In this document: piece after piece, positions 52,551 through 61,130 of the stretch
How the letters are laid out: every line of letters starts with the position of its first letter
How positions within the stretch are numbered: the stretch's first letter is position 1
DNA from: Rhizobium sp. BK251
GTDB taxonomy: Bacteria; Pseudomonadota; Alphaproteobacteria; Rhizobiales; Rhizobiaceae
Direction of reading: 5' to 3'
Assembly (NCBI RefSeq): GCF_004345245.1
Contig: NZ_SLUQ01000010.1
Location: forward strand, 62,001 to 126,000
Length of the DNA stretch: 64,000 bases
Notes under the pieces: generated by a model
What the model was told of the DNA's origin: nothing
What the model saw: the letters and a program-made list of their open reading frames with translations, nothing else
Databases searched by the model: none
Position numbers and translations under genes: made by a program

Positions 52551-53525
52551 ATGGCGCTTCCCAACCCGTCTCTCGATCAATTGCAGGTCTTTGCCACGGT
52601 TGCCGAAACCGGCAGCTTTTCAGCGGCTTCGCGGGTCCTCAACCGCGCGCAATCGGTCATCAGCTATACTATCGCCAATCTGGAAGCCCAGCTCGAAGTG
52701 CCTCTGTTCGAACGCTCTGGCGCGCGCCAGCCGAAGCTGACGGATGCCGGCAAGGCGGTGCTGGAGGATGCCCGGCGATTGATAGCCGACCTCGAGGTCA
52801 TGCGCGCGCGGGTCAAGAGCATCAAGCAGGGCGTCGAGGCGGAGTTGTCGCTGGCGATCAGCGTCATGGTCCCTGCCGAGGCGGTCGTAATGGAACTGCG
52901 CGAGTTCCGTGAAGAATTCCCTGGCGTCGGGCTCAACCTCAATGTCGGCGAACTCGGTATGGTCATGGACATGGTCATGAGCGGAAGGGCCGATATCGGC
53001 GTCGGCGGCGCCCTGCTGCGTCAGGAAGATTCGCTTGTGGCCGAGAAGATCGGTCACTCGTTCATGATTCCCGTTGTCTCTCCCGACCATCCGCTGGCGC
53101 GAATCAATCGACCGCTGACCTTGGCCGATGTGCGCGAGGAGGTGCAGATGGTGGTCAGCGACGCCTCCGGTCTCACCAAGGGGCGCGATTTCAACGTTCT
53201 GTCCTATAGAACCTGGCGCGTCAGCGACATGGCAACAAAGCACCAGCTCATCAAGGGCGGGCTCGGCTGGGGAGGCGTGCCGGTGTCCCTAGTCGGCGAA
53301 GACATCATGAATGGCAAGCTGGTAGCTCTGAACCTCGAATCCTATGAACAGGGTGAGTATCCGATCTATTCCATGCGCCGCGCTTCCAGCCCGCCCGGAC
53401 CGGCCGGCCAATGGCTGGTCGATGGCTTCAGACGCCGGTTGTCTGCCTGCCCGAGCCACAGCGATCTGCTGGCAATGATCGGCATAGATCACTTTGGGAG
53501 TGAAATGCCTGCCGCGGCAGAGTGA
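52551..53525 (+). CDS. LysR family transcriptional regulator, divergent from azoR
   Basis: The 324-residue protein has an N-terminal winged helix (LDQLQVFATVAETGSFSAAS; SVISYTIANLEAQLEVPLF) and an effector domain from about 90. It is not close to the two LysR paralogues at 17-19 kb. Divergent arrangement and the dyad between the genes suggest that it activates azoR in response to a quinone or azo compound (inference). A hairpin follows the gene. Confidence 0.9.
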   Translation: MALPNPSLDQLQVFATVAETGSFSAASRVLNRAQSVISYTIANLEAQLEVPLFERSGARQPKLTDAGKAVLEDARRLIADLEVMRARVKSIKQGVEAELSLAISVMVPAEAVVMELREFREEFPGVGLNLNVGELGMVMDMVMSGRADIGVGGALLRQEDSLVAEKIGHSFMIPVVSPDHPLARINRPLTLADVREEVQMVVSDASGLTKGRDFNVLSYRTWRVSDMATKHQLIKGGLGWGGVPVSLVGEDIMNGKLVALNLESYEQGEYPIYSMRRASSPPGPAGQWLVDGFRRRLSACPSHSDLLAMIGIDHFGSEMPAAAE

Positions 53526-53550
53526 TCGCCTCGGCTGGCATGCGCCCGCA

Positions 53551-53579
53551 GCGGCTTCGGTTCTCCTGACCGAAGCCGC
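53551..53579. terminator. Hairpin between convergent LysR and cpdB genes
   Basis: A perfect 11-bp stem GCGGCTTCGGT/ACCGAAGCCGC with a 7-nt loop lies between the stops of two convergent genes. It has no T-tract on either side, so it may act as a bidirectional transcription barrier. Confidence 0.55.
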
Positions 53580-53591
53580 ATGCGTTCGGTG

Positions 53592-55580
53592 CTAGAGGAC
53601 GAGCCTGAACTTCGCGAACCCTTCCGTGCCTTCTCCGGCATCCTCGATCTTGACGCTCTTCACGTCCGCAAGGAATTGCTTGGCCTTCGGGCCGCTTTCG
53701 AACACGACGGTCGTGCCCGGCAGCGGCTTGAACGTCCAGTTGGCGTCCGCTGAGGGATTGATCGTGCCCTGGTCGTGCACATAGCGCACGATGACGTCGC
53801 GGTTCGTATCTGGCGCCTGGAAGATGACCTTGTCCGCGGCAATCTCCGGGAACTTGCCTCCGCCACCGGCACGATAGTTGTTCGACACGACCACGAACTT
53901 CTGGGCTAGATCAATGGGTTTGCCATCGAACTGCAAGTTCTGGATGCGGCTCGACTGCGGATTGATGGCTTTGCCGTCATTGTCGTATTTCCGCGGCTGC
54001 GACAGGTCGATCTGGTAGGTCACGCCGTCGATGACGTCGAAATTGTAGGACGGGAAATCGGCATTGAGCAGCAGCGCATCTTTCGCACCGACCTCGACCT
54101 GATTGAACATTCCGGCCGACATCTCCAGCCAGTTCTTCACCTGCTCTCCCGTGATGGCGACGGCCTGCACCGTATTCGGATAGAGGTAGAGGTCGGCAAC
54201 GTTCTTGATTGCGATGTCGCCCGCCGGCACGTCGGTATAGTAGTCGGCGCCGCCCCGGCCTCCGGCCTTGAAGGGTGCCGCCGCGGAAAGCACGGGCAGG
54301 TCCTTGTATTCCGTATCGGCAAGCATCTGCTTGATGTACCAGGTCTGTGCCTGGCTAACGATCTGGACGGACGGATCATCGGCGACGAGAGCAAAGTAGG
54401 AGTAAAGGGGCGCGGAGGTCTTTCCGACCGGCGTCCGCACATAGGCAAGCGTCGCCTCGTGCTCCGCCTTGGCGGCTTCGATCACCTCGGCCTTGTCGCC
54501 GACGTCGGCGACGATCTTCTTGGCCTCGTCGCGATGATAGATCGGGCGCGCCTCGGAGGTGAAGTCGATCATCCGCCAGCCGTTGCCATCCTTTTCGAGC
54601 AGCAGGTCGATCAGACCGAGATGCGAGCCCCAGAAGCCCGCCATCACTGCGGGCTTGCCGTGCAGCGTGCCCTTTACCGGATCGGCACCCGCGATGCCGT
54701 CCCATGTCTTGGGGCCGGGGAAGACCAGGTGCTGATGACCCGTGAAGATAGCGTCGATGCCATCGACCGCCGCGAGATGGAGAGAGGAGTTCTCCATCTT
54801 CTCAGAGGGGGCGGAACCATCGATGCCGGAGTGCGAAAGAGCAATGATGATATCGGCGCCTTCCTCCTTCATCGCCGGCACCCAGGCTTTTGCCGCTTCG
54901 ACGATGTCGCGCGTCTGGGCCTTGCCCTCGAGATTCTTGAGGTCCCAAAGCATGATCTGCGGCGGAACGAAACCGATGAAGCCGATCTTGACGCGGCTTG
55001 TCTGCCCGGACCCGTCCTTGATGTCCTTCTGGACGATGATGTACGGCTTGAAGAAGAGCTCATCCTGCTTCGGGTCGGACGCCAGCTTGCCCTTGGTCAG
55101 GTTGGCGCAGACGATGGGGAAGTTCGCGCCGTCCAGCACCTTGAACAGGAAGTCCAGCCCGTAGTTGAACTCGTGATTGCCGAGCGTCCCGACCTCGTAG
55201 CTCAGCGTGTTCATCGCCTTGATGACCGGGTGGATGTCCCCGTCGTTCATGCCGTGCTGATAGGCCATGTAATCGCCCATCGGATTTCCCTGCAGCACGT
55301 CGCCGTTGTCGATCAGCAAGGAGTTGGTCGCCTCGGCGCGGATCTGGTCGATGATGGTCGCAGTGCGCGCGAGGCCCATCGTGTCGTTCGGCTTGTCGGC
55401 ATAGTAGTCGTAGGGGAAGACGTTGACGTGTATGTCGGTCGTCTCCATCAGGCGGAGATGAGCCTGATTGGCGGCCGCACGCGCGGAAAACGGATGGAGC
55501 AGGATCAGGGCAGAGGTCGCAGCAAGCCCTCCGAGCAATGACCGACGCGAAATCGGATTCAGATCAAGAATAGACGACAT
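53592..55580 (-). CDS. cpdB: 2',3'-cyclic-nucleotide 2'-phosphodiesterase/3'-nucleotidase, periplasmic
   Basis: The 662-residue protein starts with a Tat signal (SRRSLLGGLAATSALILL). The metallophosphatase domain shows TTDIHVNVFPYDYY (metal Asp/His), LIDNGDVLQGNP, TLGNHEFNYGLDF, ALSHSGIDG and FTGHQHLVFPGP. The C-terminal 5'-nucleotidase domain follows. It releases phosphate and nucleoside from periplasmic cyclic nucleotides and 3'-nucleotides. ATG 55580, with AAGGAG 6 nt upstream, is preferred to 55595. Confidence 0.93.
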   Translation of the reverse strand: MSSILDLNPISRRSLLGGLAATSALILLHPFSARAAANQAHLRLMETTDIHVNVFPYDYYADKPNDTMGLARTATIIDQIRAEATNSLLIDNGDVLQGNPMGDYMAYQHGMNDGDIHPVIKAMNTLSYEVGTLGNHEFNYGLDFLFKVLDGANFPIVCANLTKGKLASDPKQDELFFKPYIIVQKDIKDGSGQTSRVKIGFIGFVPPQIMLWDLKNLEGKAQTRDIVEAAKAWVPAMKEEGADIIIALSHSGIDGSAPSEKMENSSLHLAAVDGIDAIFTGHQHLVFPGPKTWDGIAGADPVKGTLHGKPAVMAGFWGSHLGLIDLLLEKDGNGWRMIDFTSEARPIYHRDEAKKIVADVGDKAEVIEAAKAEHEATLAYVRTPVGKTSAPLYSYFALVADDPSVQIVSQAQTWYIKQMLADTEYKDLPVLSAAAPFKAGGRGGADYYTDVPAGDIAIKNVADLYLYPNTVQAVAITGEQVKNWLEMSAGMFNQVEVGAKDALLLNADFPSYNFDVIDGVTYQIDLSQPRKYDNDGKAINPQSSRIQNLQFDGKPIDLAQKFVVVSNNYRAGGGGKFPEIAADKVIFQAPDTNRDVIVRYVHDQGTINPSADANWTFKPLPGTTVVFESGPKAKQFLADVKSVKIEDAGEGTEGFAKFRLVL

Positions 55581-55721
55581 GAGGTACTCCTTCAAATGCG
55601 CAACGTGCCCCCGTGCCGGCTCACACTAGGGGCATTTGCGAAAGAGTACAGCTCAAAAGTGTCGGCCGTTCACGTTGCCGCATCGGCCGAAATGCTCGCC
55701 TTGTCTTCTCCCGAAATGGTG

Positions 55722-56057
55722 TCAGCGGGATAGAGTTGGCTTCAAGTCCTGATGGAAGAAACGGAAGTAAGAGGCGACCTGCGCACTGGCATTTGAGTTC
55801 GGGTCAAACTGGACACCGATGCGGCCGCTATGCAGCCAGCGAATCGTACCCTCGAGGGAACCGAGGCCTTCTGCTTCGACGCGGACGCGGCTGCCGGTCG
55901 CGGCATGAAGCGGGCCGCCGATGTCGAGGGCAACGCCTGTGAGCGAGAGATTGACGATGCGGGCTTCGACAGCCTTGTTGAGGTATTTTACCTTGCCGAA
56001 AAGCCGGCAGGACTTTCTTTCTGCCTTGCGAGTGGCAATTTTTAGATTGTGCGTCAT
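55722..56057 (-). CDS. PilZ domain protein, predicted c-di-GMP binding
   Basis: The 111-residue single PilZ domain has a basic N-terminal segment (KIATRKAERKSCR, the RxxxR region) and NLSLTGVALDIGG, in place of the common D/N-x-S-x-x-G motif. WLHSGRIGVQFD forms the closing barrel strand. ATG 56057 is chosen because GGAGGG just upstream would otherwise be inside the gene. It could respond to the diguanylate cyclase at 47189-48457 or others. Confidence 0.85.
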   Translation of the reverse strand: MTHNLKIATRKAERKSCRLFGKVKYLNKAVEARIVNLSLTGVALDIGGPLHAATGSRVRVEAEGLGSLEGTIRWLHSGRIGVQFDPNSNASAQVASYFRFFHQDLKPTLSR

Positions 56058-56150
56058 CCCGCCCTCCATTGAGTAGAACGACGGAAGTCTGCCGCAAAAC
56101 AGTTGAAAATCGCTTTACATATCTTTCTAAAATTGAATGCAGACACTGCT

Positions 56151-57032
56151 TTAGCGGCGTGAGGCATTGCGCCGGGCGACCACATGTTCGCGCCAGACGG
56201 TGAACATCCCGGCGCCGACCACGATCACCGATCCGATGATCATGTTGAGATTGAGAGTCTCCCCGAAGATAAGTAGGCCCATGACCGAGGCGTAGACAAG
56301 CTGCAGATAGGTAAGCGGCTGCACGACGACGGCGTCGAGAATGTCGTAGGCTCGGATCAGGAAGTAGTGGCTCGATATTCCCGTTATGCACAGCAGCGCC
56401 ATCCAGGCCCAGTCAGGCGCTGAAAGCCATGTCCAGTAGAAGGGTCCGATCAAGGTAATCGCAACGGCGCCGATGACGCCGGTGTAGAAGAAGCTGGTCA
56501 TGGCGGAATCGTCGCGGCTTACAAGGCGCGTGCTGATCACATAGAAGGCGAAGAGCAGGCAGCCGAAGATCGGCACCAGCAGATCGACGTCGAAGAAGCC
56601 GCTTTCGGGCTTCAGGATGATGAGCACGCCGCAGAGCCCGACACAAATGGCGGTCCAGCGGCGCCAGCCGACCCGCTCGCCGAGTATAGGCATCGAGAGC
56701 AGCGCGATAATCAGCGGCGTTCCCGCAAAGATCGCCTGTGAATGGGCAAGACCGACCAATGTGAACGAGGTGATCGCCACGACGATCTGGGCAGCGAGCA
56801 AAATACCGCGCATGGCCTGCAGCACCGGCCTCTTGGTGCGCGCCGTTACCGCCAGGCCGCCGCGCATGCGCGAGGCAAGGAGGATGGCGAAGACCGCGAA
56901 TGCCCAATAGCGGATCATTGCCACGAAGACGGGAGGGTAGAGCCCGGCCAGATGTTTCGATATGCCGTCCTGGATGGAAAAGATCGTGATCGCCAGCAGG
57001 GCGAAGAGATAGCCGCGAGTCTTCGATTGCAT
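56151..57032 (-). CDS. EamA/DMT family transporter (RhaT/YdcZ-like)
   Basis: The 293-residue protein has about ten hydrophobic helices forming two EamA repeats: GYLFALLAITIFSIQDGISKHLAG at the start, then a second repeat opening PIFGCLLFAFYVISTRLVS. The conserved LGLAHSQAIFAGTPLIIALLS-like and PLTYLQLVYASVMGLLIFGE segments fit. It lies 87 nt behind an Lrp-type regulator gene on the same strand, so an amino-acid export role is plausible. The start at ATG 57032 is chosen over GTG 57068. Confidence 0.87.
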   Translation of the reverse strand: MQSKTRGYLFALLAITIFSIQDGISKHLAGLYPPVFVAMIRYWAFAVFAILLASRMRGGLAVTARTKRPVLQAMRGILLAAQIVVAITSFTLVGLAHSQAIFAGTPLIIALLSMPILGERVGWRRWTAICVGLCGVLIILKPESGFFDVDLLVPIFGCLLFAFYVISTRLVSRDDSAMTSFFYTGVIGAVAITLIGPFYWTWLSAPDWAWMALLCITGISSHYFLIRAYDILDAVVVQPLTYLQLVYASVMGLLIFGETLNLNMIIGSVIVVGAGMFTVWREHVVARRNASRR

Positions 57033-57119
57033 GGCTCGGTGATAGAACGACCGCCATGCGGGCGCCACGAAAACTTGCCGTCGGAAAGCCTCTGGAGCAG
57101 CCGTATTTCCGACCTGTGT

Positions 57120-57581
57120 TCAAAGCCCCACATTCGGGCGGTCGATGATCTCGCGCAGCGCGAAGCTGGAGTTGATCTTGACCACATGCGGCAGTGCCGA
57201 AAGCCAGTCGCGGTGGATGCGCTCGTAGTCTTCCAGATCGCGTGCGGCTACCCTGAGGATGTAGTCGTATTCACCGGACATCAGATAGCAGACGAGCACG
57301 TTCGGGCAGCGCTTCACCGCCGCCTCGAACTCCGACAGCGTCTTCGCGAACTGGCCGGAGAGGGAGATGTGCACGATGGCGATCATCTTGTACTCCAGCG
57401 CCTTGTGCGAAAGCCGCGCATGGTAGCCGCCGATGACGCCGCTCTTTTCCAATATGTCGAGGCGCCGCGAGCAGGCGGAGGGTGAGAGGCCGACCTTCTC
57501 GGCAAGCTGGGCATTGGTGATCCGCGCATCGGCTTGAAGAACCCGCAAAATCGCACGATCGATGGCGTCGAGATCAGACAT
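57120..57581 (-). CDS. Lrp/AsnC family regulator, probably of alanine dehydrogenase
   Basis: The 153-residue protein has an AsnC-type helix-turn-helix (DAIDRAILRVLQADARITNA; LSPSACSRRLDILEKSG) and a RAM (AsnC_trans_reg) ligand domain (about 65-150, YKMIAIVHISLSG). It is divergent from ald over 154 bp, matching the AldR/PutR-type arrangement in Rhizobium and Agrobacterium, where alanine induces ald. ATG 57581 is preferred over the 21-residue longer frame. Confidence 0.92.
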   Translation of the reverse strand: MSDLDAIDRAILRVLQADARITNAQLAEKVGLSPSACSRRLDILEKSGVIGGYHARLSHKALEYKMIAIVHISLSGQFAKTLSEFEAAVKRCPNVLVCYLMSGEYDYILRVAARDLEDYERIHRDWLSALPHVVKINSSFALREIIDRPNVGL

Positions 57582-57735
57582 TCGAAGAACCTTCGAATTG
57601 AGGAGGAAAAACAGAATAATCTGCGAAAACTGCCCTCCGTGCAATTACTCTTTGCAAGGACATTTCGCACCGATGGTGTTTGGATTCACCATTCCAACAG
57701 TTCGCACGTGAACAACAATAGAGAGAGGAACGCGA

Positions 57736-58854
57736 ATGCGTGTCGGTTGTCCGAAGGAAATCAAGAACCATGAATATCGGGTCGGCCTGACGCCGGCATC
57801 GGTTCGTGAATATGCTGCTCATGGCCACGAGGTCTGGGTTGAGACGAAGGCGGGGGCAGGCATTGGCGCGGATGACGCGGCCTATGTAGCGGCAGGTGCG
57901 AAGATCGCCGCAACCGCAAGTGAAATCTTCGAAAAATGCGACATGATCGTGAAGGTGAAGGAACCGCAGCCCAGCGAGTGGGCGCAGCTCCATGAGGGCC
58001 AGATCCTCTACACCTACCTGCACCTTGCGCCGGATCCGGAACAGACACAGGGACTGGTCGCCTCTGGTGTCACGGCCGTCGCCTACGAGACGGTGACTGA
58101 TGAGCGCGGCGGTCTGCCGCTGCTTGCGCCGATGTCGGAAGTTGCCGGGCGCCTGTCCATCCAGGCGGGAGCGACCGCTCTACAGAAGGCCAATGGTGGC
58201 CGGGGCATCCTGCTCGGCGGCGTGCCGGGCGTCCTGCCGGCCAAGGTCGTCGTCATCGGCGGCGGCGTCGTCGGCCTGCATGCGGCGCGCATGGCTGCCG
58301 GGCTCGGTGCCGACGTCAGCATCCTCGACAGGTCGCTGCCACGCCTGCGTCAACTCGACGACCTCTTTGCCGGCCGCGTGCACACGCGCTATTCCAGCAT
58401 CCAGGCTCTGGAGGAGGAGCTCTTCTCCGCCGATCTCGTCATCGGCGCGGTCCTGATACCGGGTGCCGCGGCGCCGAAGCTGGTCACGCGGGAAATGCTG
58501 TCGGGCATGCAGAAGGGTTCCGTGATCGTCGACGTGGCGATCGACCAGGGCGGCTGCTTCGAGACCTCCCACGCCACCACCCATTCCGATCCTACCTACG
58601 TGGTCGATGGCGTCGTTCACTATTGCGTCGCCAACATGCCGGGCGCAGTGCCTGTCACCTCGGCGCACGCGCTCAACAATGCCACGCTGTATCATGGCCT
58701 TGCACTTGCCGACCGTGGTTTGCGGGCGATTGCCGAGGACAAGCACCTGCGCAACGGCCTCAACGTCCACAAGGGCCGCGTGACCAATCGCGCGGTTGCC
58801 GACGCGCTCGGCTATGACATGCATGCGCCGGAAAGCGTGCTGAACGTGGCGTAA
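57736..58854 (+). CDS. ald: Alanine dehydrogenase
   Basis: The 372-residue protein has N-terminal MRVGCPKEIKNHEYRVGLTP with the substrate Arg/Lys and the NAD-binding motif VVIGGGVVGLHAARMAAGLG (near residues 170-190). His in GILLGGVPGVLPAKV-linked and YVAVNNMP-like VANMPGAVPVTSAHALNNAT segments are typical of Ald. It interconverts L-alanine and pyruvate plus ammonium. The strong ribosome binding site AGAGAGGAA and a strong terminator suggest high expression when induced by the divergent Lrp. Confidence 0.96.
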   Translation: MRVGCPKEIKNHEYRVGLTPASVREYAAHGHEVWVETKAGAGIGADDAAYVAAGAKIAATASEIFEKCDMIVKVKEPQPSEWAQLHEGQILYTYLHLAPDPEQTQGLVASGVTAVAYETVTDERGGLPLLAPMSEVAGRLSIQAGATALQKANGGRGILLGGVPGVLPAKVVVIGGGVVGLHAARMAAGLGADVSILDRSLPRLRQLDDLFAGRVHTRYSSIQALEEELFSADLVIGAVLIPGAAAPKLVTREMLSGMQKGSVIVDVAIDQGGCFETSHATTHSDPTYVVDGVVHYCVANMPGAVPVTSAHALNNATLYHGLALADRGLRAIAEDKHLRNGLNVHKGRVTNRAVADALGYDMHAPESVLNVA

Positions 58855-58876
58855 GGCAACCTTACGCATCGTCAGA

Positions 58877-58914
58877 AAGGGCCGGTCGCCGCCATCGACT
58901 GGCCCTTATCTTTT
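58877..58914 (+). terminator. Intrinsic terminator of ald
   Basis: A 12-bp stem with one G-T pair (AAGGGCCGGTCG/CGACTGGCCCTT) and a 7-nt loop is followed by ATCTTTT. It overlaps the stop codon of the convergent DUF1203 gene. Confidence 0.85.
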
Positions 58915-59379
58915 GTCGATCCGGCACTGGTAGCAATTGTTGCGAGCCGAGCGGACATGGAGATAGGCAATGCCGTCGCGCCTCAGAAGCTCGTCCGCAT
59001 AGGCGGGGATATCCTCGCTGCGGGTCACCGCACCGGTGCCATAGACGATCCGATCGTTTGCGCCATATCCGCGGACGATAAAATCCGGGCTCGTCTTGAG
59101 GACGGGTGGCAGCACTTCTTCCGCGGCATAGCGGTCGCAGGGTCGCTTGTGGAGAAAGACGGGCCCGGTCTCGGCATAGGGCTGCAGTTCGGGGAACGGG
59201 CGGTAAGCGAAAACGAACAGTTCTTCCCCTTCCTCGATGTTGCGCAGGCAATGCCGGCAGGGATTGCCGGGACCGTCGGACACCATCGTTTCGGGCTGTT
59301 GGCCGTAGGCGTCGATGCCACCGTTCCAGAGCAGCGTCGCGTCGATCGTCGGCATTGCGGAAAATGAGATCCTGGACAT
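58906..59379 (-). CDS. DUF1203 domain protein
   Basis: The 157-residue protein matches DUF1203: GNPCRHCLRNIEEGEELFVF, then YRPFPELQPYAETGPVFLHK, the conserved central block. IVRGYGANDRIVYGTGAV is followed by the tail LHVRSARNNCYQCRI. The cysteines (CRHC and CYQC) could bind metal. The function is unknown. GAGGGAG precedes ATG 59379. Confidence 0.9.
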   Translation of the reverse strand: MSRISFSAMPTIDATLLWNGGIDAYGQQPETMVSDGPGNPCRHCLRNIEEGEELFVFAYRPFPELQPYAETGPVFLHKRPCDRYAAEEVLPPVLKTSPDFIVRGYGANDRIVYGTGAVTRSEDIPAYADELLRRDGIAYLHVRSARNNCYQCRIDKR

Positions 59380-59490
59380 GGCGAACTCCCTCTGAAGCGC
59401 CATTTTATGCCCTAGAACGCGCTCAGAGCCACCCGATTCTTGCGGATGGCGAAATCTGCGCTAAGCTCCCCGGCAAAGAGGAGGACTGCC

Positions 59491-59658
59491 ATGGCGGGCG
59501 TTGATATCGAGGAAATTGCCAAGCAGAATGCCGAGATCCTTGAAGAGGTAAAGGCTCTTCGGCGGGAGATTGAGGAATTGCGCGCCGCAGCGTCGCATCT
59601 CCTTGATTTTCAACGTCGCAACGATCCGCGACGCATCAGCAATCCTCTCAGGCGCTAA
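59491..59658 (+). CDS. Small coiled-coil protein
   Basis: The 55-residue protein is preceded by a strong GAGGAGGAC at correct spacing. The translation is one acidic/basic amphipathic helix (EEIAKQNAEILEEVKALRRE) with leucine heptads, then RRNDPRRISNP. It probably forms a coiled-coil dimer. No family can be assigned; it is called from ribosome binding site and composition. Confidence 0.6.
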   Translation: MAGVDIEEIAKQNAEILEEVKALRREIEELRAAASHLLDFQRRNDPRRISNPLRR

Positions 59659-59671
59659 CGCGCGCGGTCCG

Positions 59672-60235
59672 CTATCCCTTTTTTGCCAGTTCCAGCAGTT
59701 CCTTGTCGCTGAGCGGCCGGATGATTCCCGTGCCCGTGGAGACCGGCGAAAAGCCGAACATCTGATAGAGCTGCAACGCCCTCGGATGATCGAGATCGTT
59801 TGTCGTCGTGGTGACCCGCGTGGGATTGAGCGTCCAGACGGCATAGAGGCACTGCAGCAGGAACCACTTGCCGATGCCGAGGCCCAGCGCATGCTCGATC
59901 AGGCCGAAATGGGTGAGGTCGATGGTCTCCTCGTCTTCCCGGAAAAACTCGAAGAAGCCCGCCGGTGCCCCATTCACGTAGAGAACGCTGATATCGTTGC
60001 GCTCATCGTGCAGTACCGAGGCAAGCTTCTCGTCGCTCATCCGCAGGCGCTCGACCCATTGCCAGCGCGAGCCGACCTGGCGGTAGAGATAGCGGTAGAA
60101 GGGAAGCGGAATGCCGGGCGCACGCATGATCGCGGTCTGGATGTTCACCGGAACAGGCAGGCTCGTCTTCGGCGGCGCCGTCATCTCAAGACGCGTGATG
60201 TGGACCTTCATGGAGGAGGGAGACTTCGCTGCCAT
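59672..60235 (-). CDS. GNAT family N-acetyltransferase
   Basis: The 187-residue GNAT has its acetyl-CoA loop in HALGLGIGKWFLLQCLYAVW (Q/RxxGxG/A variant) and a C-terminal LDHPRALQLYQMFGFSPVS typical of the family. It starts 5 nt after the sseA stop, so translation is coupled; ATG 60235 is used. The substrate is unknown. It is the last gene of the cysK-alaX-sseA operon. Confidence 0.85.
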   Translation of the reverse strand: MAAKSPSSMKVHITRLEMTAPPKTSLPVPVNIQTAIMRAPGIPLPFYRYLYRQVGSRWQWVERLRMSDEKLASVLHDERNDISVLYVNGAPAGFFEFFREDEETIDLTHFGLIEHALGLGIGKWFLLQCLYAVWTLNPTRVTTTTNDLDHPRALQLYQMFGFSPVSTGTGIIRPLSDKELLELAKKG

Positions 60236-60240
60236 GATGC

Positions 60241-61110
60241 TCAGACTTTTCCTGGACCTGCGGGACCGGTCTCGACTGGCGTGTCCGACCGACCGCCCCA
60301 TTCCGACCAGGAGCCGTCGTAGAGCTTGTTATCCTTGTGATCGAGCGACTCGAGCGCGAGCGTGATGATCGCAGCCGTTATGCCGGAGCCGCAGCTTGTC
60401 ACCACCGGCTTCGAGAGGTCGACCCCGGCATCCGCGATGGTCTGGCGCAGTTCGGAGAGCGACTTGAAGTGGCCGCTCGCCGAGAAGCTGCCCGACGGGA
60501 GGCTTCGCGCCCCCGGCATGTGGCCGGAGCGCATGCCTTCGCGCGGCTCTGGTTCCGTGGCTGCAAAACGCCCGGCGCTGCGAGCATCGGCGATCTGCCT
60601 CGATCCCGTCGCTACGATCTCGCGCATCGCCTCGAACGAGGCGACTCGATCTCGATTGAAACGGGTGCGGAAGGTAGCCGGCTTTGGTTCAGGCAGGTCG
60701 GTTTCGAGCGGTCGCCCGGCGGCTTTCCAGCCGTCAAGCCCGCCATCGAGCACGTAGACCTTTTCCGCGCCCATGATGCGGAACATCCACCAGACACGCG
60801 GCGCAGTGAAGATGCCAGGTCCGTCATAGACGACGATTGTATCGGTGTCGCTGATTCCAAGCTTTCCTACTTCGGTGGCGAAGAACTCAGGCGAGGGCAG
60901 GGTGTGGGGCAGACCGGAGGAATGATCCGCGATCGCATCCTGGTCGAAGAAGACGGCGCCTGGAATATGGCCCGCGGCATATTCGGCGGCACCATTGCGT
61001 TTCTGTGCCGGCAGATACCAGGCGGCGTCCACGATCTTGAATTCCGGCGCGCCGAGCTGCTTCTCCACCCAATCGGCGGACACGACAAAACGGCTCTTGT
61101 CTTCGCTCAT
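60241..61110 (-). CDS. sseA: 3-mercaptopyruvate sulfurtransferase (rhodanese family)
   Basis: The protein has 289 residues and two rhodanese domains. The C-terminal active-site loop reads TSCGSGITAA (CGSGxT, the mercaptopyruvate sulfurtransferase signature). The N-terminal inactive domain covers about 8-125 (VYDGPGIFTAPRVWWMFRIMG). It transfers sulfur from 3-mercaptopyruvate, linking cysteine breakdown to sulfane sulfur and H2S. It lies 20 nt downstream of alaX. ATG 61110 is used with GGGAG upstream. Confidence 0.94.
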   Translation of the reverse strand: MSEDKSRFVVSADWVEKQLGAPEFKIVDAAWYLPAQKRNGAAEYAAGHIPGAVFFDQDAIADHSSGLPHTLPSPEFFATEVGKLGISDTDTIVVYDGPGIFTAPRVWWMFRIMGAEKVYVLDGGLDGWKAAGRPLETDLPEPKPATFRTRFNRDRVASFEAMREIVATGSRQIADARSAGRFAATEPEPREGMRSGHMPGARSLPSGSFSASGHFKSLSELRQTIADAGVDLSKPVVTSCGSGITAAIITLALESLDHKDNKLYDGSWSEWGGRSDTPVETGPAGPGKV

Positions 61111-61130
61111 CACGAATTCTCCCTGTTCCG

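Noticed and set aside
54459..55541. 360-codon forward frame opposite cpdB
   Set aside because: It lies wholly inside cpdB on the other strand and has no family resemblance.
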